DNA from: Prorocentrum cordatum | Taxonomy: Eukaryota > Sar > Dinophyceae > Prorocentrales > Prorocentraceae | Assembly (NCBI GenBank): GCA_963575745.1 | Contig: CAUYUJ010017982.1 | Coordinates: 568,913-632,912 of the forward strand | Reading direction: 5' to 3' | DNA: 64,000 nt | In this document: one piece after another, positions 38,241-50,640 of the stretch | How the letters are laid out: each line of letters begins with the position of its first letter | Position numbering within the stretch: the stretch's first letter is position 1 | The notes under the pieces: model-generated | What the model was told of the DNA's origin: nothing | The model's input: only the letters and a program-made list of their open reading frames with translations | Database searches by the model: none | Made by a program: the position numbers and the translations under genes

Positions 38241-39440
38241 TCTCGACGTAGCCTCGTCGAGAATCGCAGAGGCCACCGGCAGCGAACGCGGGGGCTGGTC
38301 CGCCGCGAACAAACGGAAGGAAACTTTGGCACCGGCGCCGGAAGCGCGGGGGGGGCAAGAAACAAAAGGTCGATGGACCAGCCAGCGAAACCGCAAGCGA
38401 CAGACAAAACGCGCGGACCAGAATGAAATAATGCAAACAGGCGGAGGACACGAACATCTCGCCGCGCCACTCGGGGGGCGCGCGCGGCCCCCCCAAAGAA
38501 CATAAACGGCCGAAAACACCGAGCGGATACAGTGCGCTTTTTCAAGGCCCGCCTAGCCGCCCTCAAAAAAACAAAACCAGATGCCCAAGAAAAACTAACG
38601 AAACCGAGCCCAGACTCCGCTTGTGTTTCCTGCCTCCCTGTAAAGGTGTCGATGGCAATGCTGGCGACCATGCTGAGTTTTGCGACAGTGATGATGGTGG
38701 CGACGACGTTGGCGGTGATGGCGACGGCGCCGGCGGCGTTGTTGGCTGCGTTGACGATGGCGACTGCGGCCGCGGCGACGGCGGTGGCGACCTCGACGGC
38801 GACGGCGGCGATGGCGGCGGCAGCGGCGATGCTGATAAGGCTGGCGACGACGATGATGGCGGCGGTGACCATGAAGGGAGAAGGGGCACGCCCCCCCCCC
38901 CGCCCCCCACCCCGCGCGCCCCCCGCCACTGCCCGCCCCCACCTTGAAGGGAGAAGTGGCGGGCGCCGGCCCCCTTGCCCCCCCCTCCTCTCCTCCCCGA
39001 CCCCCGCGCTTTCGCGGTCGCGGCCGCCCTCGGGGAAGGGCGGGGGAAGGCGCCGAGGATGGGGGGCGTTCGGGGGGGCGGGGCGGGGCGGAGGACGAGG
39101 GCGACGCCGTCGGTGCCCGAGCAGTCCGCATCGCCCTCGTCGCCCGGGCCTGCCATTCGAAGCCCCCCCCCATCGTCGCCCATCGCTCCCTCTCCTTCCT
39201 CGTCGTCTTCAACGTTGCGAGCGCCGTCGTTACCGTTGGCCTCGTCGCCGGCGCCGCCGTCGCGCGCGTCGCCGTCGCCATCGCCGCAGTCGCTATCATC
39301 GTCTCTATCCTCTATCGCCACAGATCGCAGCTATCAACGTCGCCACCGACATCGCTATCGCCGGCGCCACTAAGAGCGTCATCCCACTCACATTCGTTCG
39401 CCTCGCCATCACCATCGCCACCATCATTGCCACCGTGTAG
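38241..39440. other. gene-free interval with GGC/GAT-rich low complexity
   Basis: An imperfect GCGATGGCG/GGCGACGAC tract (38650-38870), poly-C near 38891, GC-rich sequence, then ATCGCC repeats (39235-39440). No motif-bearing frame. Confidence 0.5.
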
Positions 39441-39680
39441 CTATACATGCGTGCGCACCTGCTCGCGCACAAAATGCGCCTATACAGTCATCCATGCATT
39501 GCACGTGCACATCCGTGCCCGCGTCCATAATGTGCATATACGCATGTATATGTAACTGTGTATAAATAAGTATGCATGTATGTGTATATATTTACATACA
39601 TGCACATGTATGCGTCCAGATACACATATATGTGTACGTATATACATATGTGCATATATATACACAATCACACGCGGTAC
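39441..39680. repeat. alternating purine-pyrimidine TATA/TGTA tract
   Basis: ATACATGTATGTGTATATA-like sequence of about 240 bases with many alternating purine/pyrimidine steps, potentially Z-DNA- or cruciform-forming. Confidence 0.6.
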
Positions 39681-40439
39681 TTATCCCCCCTTTCTCCGTC
39701 GCCATGATCCTGCCTCTCGCCCTTTGTCCTTCCACTCTGCGTATCGTTCGTCCCGCCGTCCACCCTCCTTTACTCACACCACTCCCTCGCTCCCCCGGCC
39801 CGCCTCGCCCCCGTTCCTGCCGCCCCCCCTGTCCCATGCGCCCTCTCCGCCCCCCATCCTCCATGCGCCCCCCTCTGCCCTGCCCCCCCCCCCCCCCGCG
39901 CCCCCGCCCCCCGCGTCCGCCGGCGCCGTCTGGGCCGGCGGCGCGATCTTCGAGCGGGGTCGCCCGCGCCGCACCGACGGGGCAGCGCGCCCCTCCACCG
40001 CGGCGCCCGCGCCTCTCCCGACATGCCGCAAGGGGCGGGCGGGGGTGCGATCGGGGAGGGGAGGGGGGGGCGGCGGAAAATGAACGGGTGCGGGGCGGGG
40101 GGGGCGGGGGGGGGAGAAGGGGTTGGAGGGGGGGGGGATGACAGGGCGAGATTGTCTCCTCCCCCCCCCCCCCGCCCCTGCCCCCCCCCCCCCCTTCTCC
40201 GCGCCCCCAATCGTCCTGGGCGGCGTCGGCTCGCACTCCGCCCGCCCCCGTCGAATGCATTCGGCGCCGCGCCGCGTCCCCCTGCCGGTCATTGCGCGCT
40301 CTGAGCGCCGACGGGCGGGCAGGGGGGGGGGGGCGCGGAGGCGCCGCGGTCGCGCGCGGGGGGCGAGAGGTGCAGCATGATGGGGATCGCAATGGGTGCG
40401 CGCGGTGAGCTTGAAAACGCGACGGGTTGGCGAAGCTGC
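39681..40439. repeat. pyrimidine-rich and poly-C/poly-G low-complexity region
   Basis: CCT/CCC-rich sequence with C runs (39886-39897, 40161-40173, 40182-40193) and G runs (40066-40138, 40322-40332). No gene supported. Confidence 0.8.
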
Positions 40440-40760
40440 GACGCGGTCGGGGGCGAACGTCGACCTGGCGGTAGATCGACGGCAGGTCGACGTCTGACGC
40501 GCGACGTCGGCACGTCGCCAGACTGACGTCGGCCTGGCGGCAGTCCGACGGCAGATCGATCTCGGGCGTCCGACGTCGGCGCGCCGCCGGGCCGACGTCG
40601 GCCCGGCTGCAGTCGGGCGGCAGATCGACGTCAGACGTCTGGCGCCAGACGTCTGGCGCCAGCGCGTCGGCAGACTGACGTCGGTCTGGCGACAGTCTGA
40701 CGGCGGGCCGACGTCAGTCTGATGGCATGCGTCTGGCGTTGATCTGCCGTCGGCGCGCCG
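40440..40760. repeat. degenerate self-complementary GACGTC / CAGACTG word array
   Basis: Over 300 bases built from words such as gtcgacctggcgg, cagatcgacgtc, ccgacgtcggc, cagacgtctggcgcc and cagactgacgtcgg. GACGTC, a palindrome, recurs roughly every 10-35 bases, with both orientations of CAGTCTGACGGC present. Related shorter arrays lie at 20585-20700 and 44096-44140. Confidence 0.7.
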
Positions 40761-41799
40761 TCGAGTCGACGTTCGCCCCCAATTATCTCGCGCTTTGAGC
40801 CGACTCGTTTTATGACGTGCACCGGACGTTCCCTTTGCCGCCCACATCGCGACGCCCCCCCCCGCCCCCCGCGCCCCCCGCCCATGCCGCAATCGACCGC
40901 TGCGCCTCCGCCCCGCTCCCTTGACCCGCCGATGCCCGGCGTCGGCGAACGTCGTTGCCGCGCGCCCTGCGCAGGCACTTCATGAGGCAGCCCAGCTTGA
41001 CCGCCAAGCTGCGCCCGCGAACCGCAGGGGCGCCCGCGGGTTCCCGGGGGGCCCGCTGACGCCTTCTCGGGGGGCTCACTGGCGGGGCGGGCACAGAGAC
41101 TCACAGGGGTGGGGCAACGGATGATGGAAGGGCAAGATGGGCAGGCGAGGTTTGAAGGGAATGGAAGAGAGGGTGAACGGGGGCGGGCTGGAGCAAGCGG
41201 GGGAAAGGGGTGCCCATCTCAACAGTCCTCATCTTCCTCCTCGATCTTCTCGCCCTCGGCGCCGGGCCAACCTCGTTCCATTGTCCGCGGCTGTCTCCTG
41301 CTGCTGCTGATCCTCCTCCTCCGCCCCCTCCTCCTCCTCGCGCTCATCTAGCGCGATTCGCGCCCCTCCTCCGATCGTCATCGCCCAATTCTCCGCCCCC
41401 TTTATGCCCGGCATCCTTCTCCTCCACCTCGCGCCCCCCCCCTCCTTCAACTTCCCCCGGCCGCCCCGTCTTCGCGCCCTGCCCCCCCCCCGCCCCCCAC
41501 CGGGGGGGCCTGGGCCAAGACGCGAACGCGCGCGCCGCGCAGCGCTGACGGGGCGCGCCGAGTGAAAGGCGCCCCACCTGGGGCGCCCAGGCGCGCGCCC
41601 CATGCCCCCTACCCCTCCCCCCGCCCGCCCTGCTCTTGACCCCTCCCCCGTCCACTTTCCTCTCCCCGCCGGTCCGCGCTCCGCCTCCTCGTCGCCGCCC
41701 CCCCCCTCCCCCTCTCCTCGCCCCCCCCTCCTCATCCACCTCCCCGTCCTTCTCCCCCTCGTGGTCCCCCCCCTCGCAGCCGCTGCCGCCGTCGCTCAT
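40761..41799. other. low-complexity GC/pyrimidine-rich interval
   Basis: C-runs and CCT tracts with a GGGC region. Open frames are compositional. No gene supported. Confidence 0.5.
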
Positions 41800-41870
41800 C
41801 GCCGCAGGCGTCATCAGCATCGGCATCATAAACATCATCACCACCATCATCACCGCCGAGATCGTCGCCG
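41800..41870. repeat. imperfect CATCAT/CATCGG microsatellite
   Basis: Short ATC-based repeat around 41810-41870. A longer one follows at 42326-42500 (GTCATC/ATCGCC) and another at 43741-44095. Confidence 0.8.
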
Positions 41871-42325
41871 CCACAGTGAGTTTTGCGCGACGTTGGCGAA
41901 AGGGGGCGCCCCGGCGTTCCCCCCTGCCCACCAGAGCAGGGCCCCTTGCCACGCTCGGGCCGCGCGCAGCCTGGTCCTTGGTCAAGTGCCCGTACCACCC
42001 CAAATCAAAGGAACGGCTCGCCCCGACGGGCACCGCGTCTGACCCGATGGCAACCCTGGGTGGGGAAGGGCGGCGGGGCGACGGATCACCCCGAAGTCCC
42101 TCGGCGAGGCCCTCGGCCCCTGGGGCGGGGCCCTGGCCCGGGGCGAGGCCCCAGGGGCCCGGGAGACCGACGGGGCGGAATCGCGAGGGGCCGACACCCT
42201 GACCCTTATCAAACTATGGAACCAAATCGGCCGCGCCCGGCAGGGGCGTCCTCGCAAGGGAGAGGGATGCAATGGGGGTGACGAATACGAGCAAGATGGG
42301 GGGATGACGAGGAGAATCGGGAGTG

Positions 42326-42505
42326 GTGGATGGTCACCATCATCGCCCCCGTCGCCACGATCATCGTCTTCGTCGCCATGGGCATCGCCATCGCCGTCCT
42401 CGTCATCAGCATTGACGTCGTCACCATCACCGCCGCCATCATCACCATCGTAATCGTCACCACCATCGCAGTCATAGCCATCATCCTCATCACCATCCTC
42501 AGCTC
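42326..42505. repeat. imperfect ATC microsatellite
   Basis: ATCGCC/GTCACC/ATCATC units derived from a trinucleotide repeat. Confidence 0.85.
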
Positions 42506-42555
42506 ATCGCCCCTCCTCGAGCGAAGGAGCGGCGGGGGCGGCGGGGGGGAGCATG

Positions 42556-43740
42556 GGGGGGTTATTTCCTGACGACCCAGTGGGCCTCGCTCAGCGGAGC
42601 GCCACGGGCACGTCGTGCAACGGGAGCCCAAATAATGGAGAAGGACAAACACCCAACCCTAAGCCCAAGAGAAAGAGCGGGAATCCACACTTCCCGAGCT
42701 CGGGCTCCCGCTCGGGACCAATTCGCGAGATCAGAGCGACGGCCAGGGGTCCATCAGCCCGCGCCCGCGACCAGGAAACGAGTCGTAGTAGCCACAGGCG
42801 GACGCGGACCAACAATCGGGCACGGCCCCGCACCTCCCAGCGCGCGGCTTCAAGTGCCAGGCCGACAGGCAGAACTGGGGCCGAGGCAAGAAGAGGACGG
42901 CGCCCACGCTGGGAAGGCGTCGGGCGACCACCGGGAGAGCGCGGGCGCCGAGTCCCGCGGACGCCGAATCCGTGGGCCACCAGCGTCCTCGAGCTCCAGT
43001 CCGAACCAAGGGTCGGTGCAGCAAGGGGGGCTGGTGCCGCAGCCAAGTTTTCGGGGGGGGGGGACGTGGGCCGCCCCAGTTCATATCGGGCCCGGACAAT
43101 GCAGGAGAAGGTGGGAAGGGAGGAGGGCGATGATAGGAGAAAAGAGGGCAAGCACGCTCCGGCCCTCCCATCACCAGCATCATTTGCATTATCGTCATCA
43201 CCGCCACGTTTGAAATTACATTGTCCAGGCCGGGTTCCACTGCGCACCAAATAGAGCCTGTACGGGAGGGACCAAACCCGCGTGTAGGGCTGCACGTGGA
43301 TGCCGTCTTCCTCCTCCCACTTCATGATGATGGTGTGGTGTGGGATGAGGGCAAGGGTGAGCTGAGGCTGGTGCTCGACCCACCCCGCGTCCACGATCCA
43401 CACCAGGCCATCAGGCAAGGGCCTCCCGCCGAGCGGGGCCACGCAGCGGACGGAGGGCGATGGCGTCGGGGCAGCCTGGCCAATGAGAGGGCGAAGAATC
43501 GCGCAGCGCTGCCCCGACCCAGCCCCGTTTGGGAGCCATGGTCCGCCTCAAGGGCAGCCCAGGCGGGATGTCGCCCACCTCCTGGACGTGCCACGGCACG
43601 CCCAGGCCTGGGGCTAGGGGCCCTGCTGGGATGACCAAGCACATGCACTGCTCCACTGTGCCTTGAGCCGAAAGGGAATGGAGAGGAGAGGGAGGAGAGA
43701 GGGAGAGGGAGGGAGAGGGATGTAGGGAGGGGGAGAGGAG
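42556..43740. other. unassigned interval with a weak minus-strand coding-like stretch
   Basis: On the minus strand a frame around 43442-43200 reads GLVWIVDAGWVEHQPQLTLA and IHVQPYTRVWSLPYRLYLV, with more protein-like composition than its surroundings but no recognised family and no clear start. The rest is GC-rich or poly-G. A purine-rich GAGAGGGA tract lies at 43679-43745. Confidence 0.25.
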
Positions 43741-44095
43741 GGGATGCTTACGGTGATCATCATCGTGGTCATCACAAGTGCCAGCATCGTAATCAGCACA
43801 GCTGTCGTCATGCATCATGACCATCGTTACCATTATCATCCTCATCATCATCATCATAATCAGCATCCTCATCATCATCGCCCTCGTGTTCATCATCATC
43901 ACAATCACCATCAACAGCATCGTTGACATCGTCACCGCCATCGTCAGCTCATCACCATCAACATCACCATCAGCATCGTCGTCATCGCCACTGCCATCGT
44001 CAAATCATCATCATCGCCATTGTGATCATACTCTCATCATCGTCGTCGCTGCCATCACCAGCATCATTATCATCATCGTCGTCGTCATCATCAAA
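43741..44095. repeat. imperfect (CAT/ATC)n microsatellite
   Basis: ATC-based repeats with many substitutions over about 350 bases; similar to 19907-20158, and, like it, next to a CGGTAAC-word array. Confidence 0.9.
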
Positions 44096-44320
44096 GACGC
44101 TCAATCTGACGGCAGACTGACGTCGGACACCGTCGGGTCTGATGGCGTCGGTAATTTCTGCCGGCCAATACCGATTTCGTTCGGTAACGGTCGGTAAAAA
44201 AATCCTACCGCTACCAGTCGCGACCAGCAACCGTTACCGACGTTTTTCGGTAACGGGGAAAGACCGATAGCGTAAAACGTTCCCGAACACTTTCGGTAAC
44301 GCATGATCTGGGTGGAGACT
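44096..44320. repeat. CAGACTGACG words followed by CGGTAACGG self-complementary array
   Basis: 44100-44140 carries caatctgacggcagactgacgtcgg. From 44150 the words tcggtaacggtcgg, taccgctacc, accgttaccgacg and ttcggtaacgg occur in both orientations. The end (cgaacactttcggtaacgcat) is the reverse complement of the start of the 19733-19870 array with few changes. Confidence 0.65.
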
Positions 44321-45137
44321 GGGACTTGGTGAACGTGTCACCGTATTGTGGTGGGCCAGAAGCGGTGGCGCGACACGCTAAGCAAGGGTGCCTGACTGCA
44401 ACTTGAGCAGTGTTCCCCTGGGGGGGGATTTCGAGCACTCAGTTTCACGTGCCCGGCCTGCTGGGGGCTAGAAAACACGGCCGAAAACACTCATCCCGCA
44501 GACGCCCTCCCCGAACACCATTACCATACCTGCATCCGGGGCCCGCGATTCGTTCGGACGGTCCAGGCGGAAGCAGGCCTGAGCATCGTGACCCCAAGCT
44601 CCGACGCAGCCAGGAGGCCTCATGACCCCCAACCTCCTACGTCGAGGTGTCTCCAATCCCTGTGGGCTCGAGGACCACCAGAACAATGTCGGGGATGAAA
44701 AACTGGCTTCCCTAAAAATGGTGTCGAGAGTTCTGGGGCCCACGGATTGAACAAAACACGACGCCAGAAGTCTTGGGCCACGGCAGGAAGGGGGGAGGAG
44801 GGGGGCGCTTGCGTGTGGCGCCCATGTCTTTATTGGGGGGTCCTGGGTCCTGGGAAGTGGTTTGGGGAGGCTCTGGAATATTTGTGTGGGGCGGTGGAGT
44901 TTAGAAGGACACGCAGGACCGATCCCCAGAGTGCACCCCAGCGGCTGCGTCGGAGCAACCCTCCTAGATGCCCGAAATCCTAAAATGGAGCCTTCGACCT
45001 TCGTTCTAAATAGCTGAGAGGATCCATTCTGGGCCTGCATTCATCCATTTTGAAGGCTGCTGGAATCTTGGACCCTCTCGGCAACAACAGGCCTCCGGAG
45101 GACCGTGTGGGGTACAGCTGCCCAAATGACGGGCAAA
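44321..45137. other. no gene recognised
   Basis: Mixed-composition sequence. A minus open frame of 190 residues (44468-45040) has no motif and uneven composition. Confidence 0.4.
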
Positions 45138-45330
45138 ACTTCGCTGCCCCGATACGCATCATGCAACACGTAGCGTGTCGTCACGGAGGTCAACACGGAG
45201 ATTGACACCGTACGTTTGGCGCGATACGTTCGCCAAAGTGTGGGCCAACACGTTGAGGCAAGACGCAATATCTTTCACACCGACGTTTTAAACACGCGGT
45301 GCGTGTTGCGTGTCAAAACGGACGTATCAG
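45138..45330. repeat. degenerate ACACGT / ACGTGT word array
   Basis: Words such as caacacgtagcgtgtcg, ggtcaacacggagattgac, accgtacgtttggcg, ccaacacgttg, aacacgcggtgcgtgttgcgtgtc appear in both orientations, giving many small hairpins. The construction principle resembles the GACGTC, CGGTAAC and CCGATAAA arrays elsewhere in the window. Confidence 0.5.
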
Positions 45331-46057
45331 GGCAACTTAGCTGGTGAGTGGTGGCCCCACGGCCTGGCCCGGATTCACCAAGGTCTGGTGCCCGAGCTGG
45401 GCCCTGTGCGGGCCTGCTGGCGATGGTGGATGCTTCCCTCTGCCCCAGAAGCCTCTTCTTGTGGAGTTCCTCGAGGTCCACCAGTCTCGCCAGGACGGAC
45501 TCGGTGCCTGCGAGGAGGAGGAGGGCGAGCAGGGGCGGGGAGAGGGGCAGGCAGAGGGGGGTGGAGGGGAGAGGCGAGGAGGGGGGATCGCCCCTTGCAC
45601 GCTGGCGAATGTGAGGGGCTCAGTCTGCAGTGGCCTCCTCCTTCACATCTTCACTCCCCTCGCGTTCGCCCCGTGCACACGCCCACATGGCGCAAGTCGA
45701 CCAAACTGCGGTGAGGAAGGTCTCTCGAAGAGGTCCAAGTCCAGCAGCTGGGCGCTCAACAGCGTATAGGTAGGAGCATGCCCTACAACTTAGAAGGATC
45801 GGAAGCGTATGGGCATGAGCTACAACGCTGTGAAGCATGGCAAAGCTGGCCACGAAAGGTGGAAGAAGAGAAGCTGTGCTGGCGGGGCCAAGGGGTGCAG
45901 TATGACGGACAGCTAGCGGCCTCGCGCGGAGACGCGACGAGGAACGACGGGCACCTCGGCAGAGAGGGGGGGGGCGAGACAGGAATGGAATGCCGTCGGG
46001 AAAAGCATAACCCCAAAACACCAAACTACGGGGGCGGAGCCTGGACCCAGACTGAGG
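45331..46057. other. no gene recognised
   Basis: GC-rich with purine-rich GAGGAGGAGGGCGAGC sequence near 45511-45580. Open frames lack motifs. Confidence 0.4.
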
Positions 46058-48754
46058 CTACATCCTCAGCCTCGGACTCGGGCACGACCTCAAGATCCTC
46101 GAATTTGTAATCGACGGCGAATGCGCCGAACGGGGATAGGTCTCAGGCCACTTCCCCTTCCCTTGAGCTCGGCACCCGTTCGCGAACGGAGGCCACTCCA
46201 CAGATGACGCAGGCAATTCCAGGCCGCCGGCCCACGCAGGCAGCCTCCGCGGCACGCAAGACCGAGCGTCTGGGTGCTGTTCACAGTGGGCACCGCGTTC
46301 GCTGCAGAACACGAAGGGCCCGACTGACCAGACACGGTGTCCCTCGCCAGGCCTGCACGGCGTCGCCTTCAGGATCTGGTCAGAGCTGCCAGGCCTCGGG
46401 CACCGTCTGCACCCGAAACCACTCTTCGAGAACCAGATTGGGTCGCGTTTGCCCTCGGGAGGCGCACCGTCGCGGGCGAGCCGCAGGACGATCCCGCGCC
46501 CCCTTGTGGCGCCGACCTCGCGCGCCTTTGGCGACGCAGAACCTGGTCCTGGGCAGGTAAATGCCAACGCGCTGGACTAACGAGTGAGACTTCTCGATCT
46601 TGGTCCGAGCCTCATCGTCAGCTGGGTGCATCCTGGCTCCTGCTCAGGCTGCTTCGTCGGCTGCATAGTTGCCGAGGCGTCGCCAGCGAGCGCCCTCGTC
46701 AAGGTCATCGTTGCGCACGAGCGCATGACCTTTGATTTTGATCACGCTCGCCTCCCTGCCCCTGGCCCCGAACACGCCTCCGCGCCCCTGTCAATAGGCT
46801 GGCACAGGCATGCAAAGCCCATGTGGTTTTGGTGCAGCCTTTTTGTGGACTCTGCTCGCAACCCAGTCGCAAATCTGAGCGAGACTCGCACAATCCAAGG
46901 GCCACGCTGCGCACGTACATCTTGAGCGCAAAGAGCCCGGCAACCTCTGAGCCCTGATTCAGTCGAAGCAGGGGGGGCCGCAGAAAAAAAGGCTAGGACG
47001 GACGTCCAATCCGCTCGGATTGCATACCTTTCGCCGCGCCCCAAAAGGCTCGGCGCAGTCTGCTATCGCTGCCCACTAACGAGTGGCAAGACCCATGTAC
47101 GAAATACGGCCGCTCGGGCCCTCGAGCCAGTTTGACAAACAAGATAGTCGCGCTGAAAGCCCCGCACGCTCGCAGTCCCCCCAGCGCCAGTGCCCACCAA
47201 TGCTCGGCGACATCCCGCACAGCGAGCACATGGGGCAACTGCGCAAACCCACGCTGCGAAGCCTCTCATCACCCCCAAACCCATTGGCTGCATGGTACCG
47301 ATGGGCGGCCCTGGGCACGCAGCTTCAATCTTCCTCTGGCTCCTGGGCAATGAGGGCCTTGAAGGGAGCAAGAATAGGAGCATGCGACAGGTGGCCCATA
47401 TTGCTCTCCTCACGGAGCGCCCTGTCGAGGAGCCAGCCTTCAACTCGCCACTGGGCCACCGTCTTAATCATGGCGCGCGGGGCACACGCTGCACGAGCCA
47501 AGCACTTAACCGTCTGCCGCGCAAAGCTTGCTGAGGCAGGAGGCAAGGGCCGCCGAGACGGGGCCTGTCATCGCGCCCCAAGCGTTGTCGGCGTTCCTCA
47601 AGGCTCTGTCGGCAACAGCAAGCATCCTACTGAGCCGCTCACGATACAGCCGGGTTTCCCAAAGCCCGGGCCCGCACTGCGATGGGAATCGCCGTGTACG
47701 GGTGAGCTGAGCCAGTTGCAGCTGCGCCCCCTGGAACCAGGGCCAGATGGGCCCCGAGAGAGCGACGGGCCGTTCGGATGAAAAGAGCCGCGCGGGCAGA
47801 AGTGCGATCATCCCGCTCCGCGAGCGCCCAGTCACGCCGCCGCCCCAAGTCCCAATGGGAACCGTGCCCATGCTGACAAGCTGCTTGCACGGACCTCTAG
47901 AGCGACGGATGGCGCGGATCGCGACGCAACGTTTCTCGGCTTTCGCCAGGCGCCCGAGACGAGCCCGGCATCCCGCCGCGAAGTCGCGGCCCAAGTTGCG
48001 GGCAGAGGATGCTGCGTCTGGCGCCTGCGCCGCGGCTCGACTGCCGCCCCTGTGTCGACTGCCTTCCTCGCGTTCAGCTGGAGGCCCGCCTCCGCGAGGC
48101 CCCCGTTCGCCTGTCGGTGCGCCGTGCGCATCTGTTGCGCCGCCTGCGTCCGCCCGCCCGTCGACTGCATGGGGGTATCGCCCACTGCGCCGCCGATCGC
48201 CATGCCTGTGGATTCGCTAGGCCATCCAGGCATGGCACCACGGACAACCGCATCATCAGGTCGGCGAACGAACGTCCAGCTACCACCCTTCTCACGGGCG
48301 CCACGGCCCCGACGGCTATGCCGTCGCAGGCGACTGGCCGCGGCGTCGAGCAGAGCAGGGCCAGCGTGCGCGCAGCTTCATGTCGAATTGCGGATCCACC
48401 GCCTTCTGTCGCAGCCGCCAACTGACGTGCCCCTATGCCTTGGGCAAGTCGAACAAGACTGACACGCGTTTCTGGTTCGTGGCCGTAGCCCATTCCCCAG
48501 CTGCCGCTTGCCTCCAAACGTAAGCCTCGCAACTTTGACCTTCCACTTCGCATGCGCGCGTAGCCCCCGCGCGCCAAGTCTGCCCAGCGCGAGCCAATCG
48601 TAGAACGTAGCCATGGCGCAGCGGGTCGACGCGTGCCAGGGAAAATGCCGATGGCGCCTCCCCTCTGGTTTCGGCAGGAGAGCTCCGCGCTTCGCGCGAA
48701 CGGTTGCCGGCGCATGTCCCTGGTCGAGCATGTGCCCTCAGGCCAGCTGACCAC
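46058..48754 (-). pseudogene. decayed LINE, RT C-terminal part and zinc-knuckle tail
   Basis: Frames change repeatedly but the order is consistent on the minus strand. FADLMMRLSVVP near 48.27 kb may be an RT catalytic box with one Asp lost. GLQLNARKA near 48.07 kb follows, then a post-RT segment GRDFAAGCRARLGRLAKAEK with TVPIGTWGGGVTGRSRS (47.99-47.81 kb), a Cys/His motif CSLCGMSP with HWRWGDC near 47.2 kb, and a second knuckle-like part GHRVWSVGPFVFCSERGAHC near 46.3 kb. I associate this composition with dinoflagellate LINEs. No N-terminal endonuclease was found upstream. Confidence 0.5.
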
Positions 48755-49430
48755 GTCGATGCCTTCTCCGATGCTCTAGAGGTCGCGCCGCCCTGCTTTA
48801 TCCACCTGAAAGCCATCCGCATGCCGCTGCTGGCAGCCGTCGAGGATCTGGGCTAATCCACTCATGATTCGCGTCGCCGGTACAATGTCTGGCTTGACGC
48901 TCGGTCTACACATCTGCCAAGGTCGCTCATCAAGTCGCCCAGGCCAGTCTCATTCAAAGCGTCCAGCTCCCGTGCCGAGTGTAAGCATGCAGCCCGCGTC
49001 TCGGGGCATCGGGTAGCCCGCGGCAGTGCGAACTTCCCCAGCCCCAGTTGTAGCGCTGCGGGCCGCATGCGACATTATGACGGGCCGCTTCTCTGTGCTG
49101 CTGCGCGTCTCCACCCTCGCTCGCGAGGCAGTTGCACCAGCTATTGCTGGTGGCCCTTGCTCGCGTCTGCCGCTCCCCGCCCTCGCGCGCGGCTGCAGCA
49201 GCGCGTGGCGCGTGTATACTTGATCAGGTTGCCGCGCACTGCGGCCACATAACCGACTATCCCTGATATAAAACCCCTGGGGGGGATAAAATTCAGAGTC
49301 TGGAGGGTGAATAAACGGTTTCCCCGGCGGGGGATGATGGTGATGATGGTGATGGTGGTGGTGGTGATGATGACGGTCCTGGGCGCTCGTGCAACTAGAT
49401 CCTCGCACGAAGCTGCCCTTGGTGTCCTCG
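48755..49430. other. no gene recognised; short GATGGT microsatellite at 49333-49372
   Basis: Apart from the imperfect ATGGTG repeat, this is unique sequence with no motif-bearing open frame. Confidence 0.45.
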
Positions 49431-50475
49431 AGCCTCGCGCCTAAAGGTGGCCTGCGCAGGAGAAGTCCTTGGCGCTCCTGGCCAAGAAACCTCTCTTGCG
49501 TACAGCTAAGAACCATTCGCCCACGCAGGCTCGGCACCCTGTGGCGCCGTCCTTGCACGGCGGGTGCTTGCTGCAGGCCTGGGCGGCAGCGCTTGCCTCC
49601 TCGATGCCAGCGTGCTTGGGCTCGAGCGCGGTCGGGCCCTTGGGCGGCCTGGCCTTGACCATTGCTCTAAGCCTTGGCCTTGGCCTGGTCGTTGTGGCTG
49701 GCCTCCGCGAGCTTGTGGATCCACTCGTTGCCTCGAGCGCGCATCACGTCGACGCTGGCGGGCGCTTGGCGGCCTCGCCTCGGATCTCGCGCGGGGCGCG
49801 CTCGACCCGCCGACTCGCCCAGAGTCCGCGGGGCCATCCGTCGACCTGGAACATCTCGCTGCTCCTCGCAAGGCTTTCCTCGCCTGGGCCAATGGCGCCG
49901 AGCTTTCGGCGGATCATCGTGGCGGCCTGCTTGGCGTTCTCGGACGGCTGCTTGAGCACGTCGCGGTGCTCGACGGCCATGCCCGCGCCCTGCTCGGACG
50001 CCTGCGGGCGTTGCTACGAGTGCCCCACTTCCTAGGGCGCCTCCAGGATTCGCTCCAAAACGGGGCGAAAAACTAGGGGCACCTTGGGGCAGGGACAACT
50101 GTAGCAACCACCGATCTTGAGGTAGGTGTAGTGCGCGGGCGCCTCGGAGTGCACCGCGATCAGCAGGTGCTCGGCCTTGTGGGCTCTCTCGGCCCAGCGC
50201 TTCTGCTCGTCGGCCCTCTCGAGCCCTGGCGACGGCCTCCGTGGGCTCGACCGCCAGAACGTTCTCGGGCACGCCCGCGCGCTCCTCGATCTCGCCCAGC
50301 AGCGCGTGCGCCGGGCCCAGCTCGAGGGCGTCGCCCTTCTTGATCTGCTCGCAGTTCATGATCGCGCACTCCTCGGCGAGCCCGGCGCGGCGAACCTGTC
50401 TGCGCGCGCGCCAGTCGAGCTTGCGCGGCTTGGGGAACTTGTAATCCTGTTCGATCGCGACCTGTGATGCTCGGA
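49431..50475 (-). pseudogene. unrecognised protein fragments, possibly the end of the transposase-like gene at 57-62 kb
   Basis: Minus-strand text: YKFPKPRKLDWRARRQVRRA, ECAIMNCEQIKKGDALELG, HALLGEIEERAGVPENVLAV (50470-50225), then in other frames AVHSEAPAHYTYLKIGGCYS with a CPC motif (50165-50070), EHRDVLKQPSENAKQAATMI (49980-49920), NEWIHKLAEASHNDQAKAKA (49730-49667) and a Cys-containing PPCKDGATGCRACVGEW end near 49.55 kb. It keeps the same strand as the 57.9-61.8 kb gene and lies on the far side of the LINE at 50.99-57.15 kb, so the LINE may have split one gene. I cannot name the domains. Confidence 0.4.
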
Positions 50476-50489
50476 ATTCACAAGCACTC

Positions 50490-50640
50490 GTTAGATCCCG
50501 CCTGCTTCCGCTTCGCGGCTTCAAGCTTCCACCGGCTTCCGCTTCGTTTCCGCTAGCTTCCGCCGCCTCCTGGCCCGAAGCTTCCGCCGTCGCTTCCGCC
50601 GCCAGCTTTCCGCCAGTTTCCGCCGTTACTTTTTTATATA
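50490..50640. repeat. TTCCGC-word tandem array
   Basis: CTTCCGCC, TTCCGCTTCG and TTTCCGCCAG words recur about every 10-20 bases. A similar stretch (TTTTCCGCCGTTGCCGC, GGCTTCCGCCGCC) occurs at 57376-57440, on the other side of the LINE. 50641-50985 shows no gene. Confidence 0.6.

Noticed and set aside
37376-38929. 517-residue minus frame
   Set aside because: Spans the 160-190 bp repeat units and GC-rich low-complexity DNA, and no motif is conserved outside repeat text.
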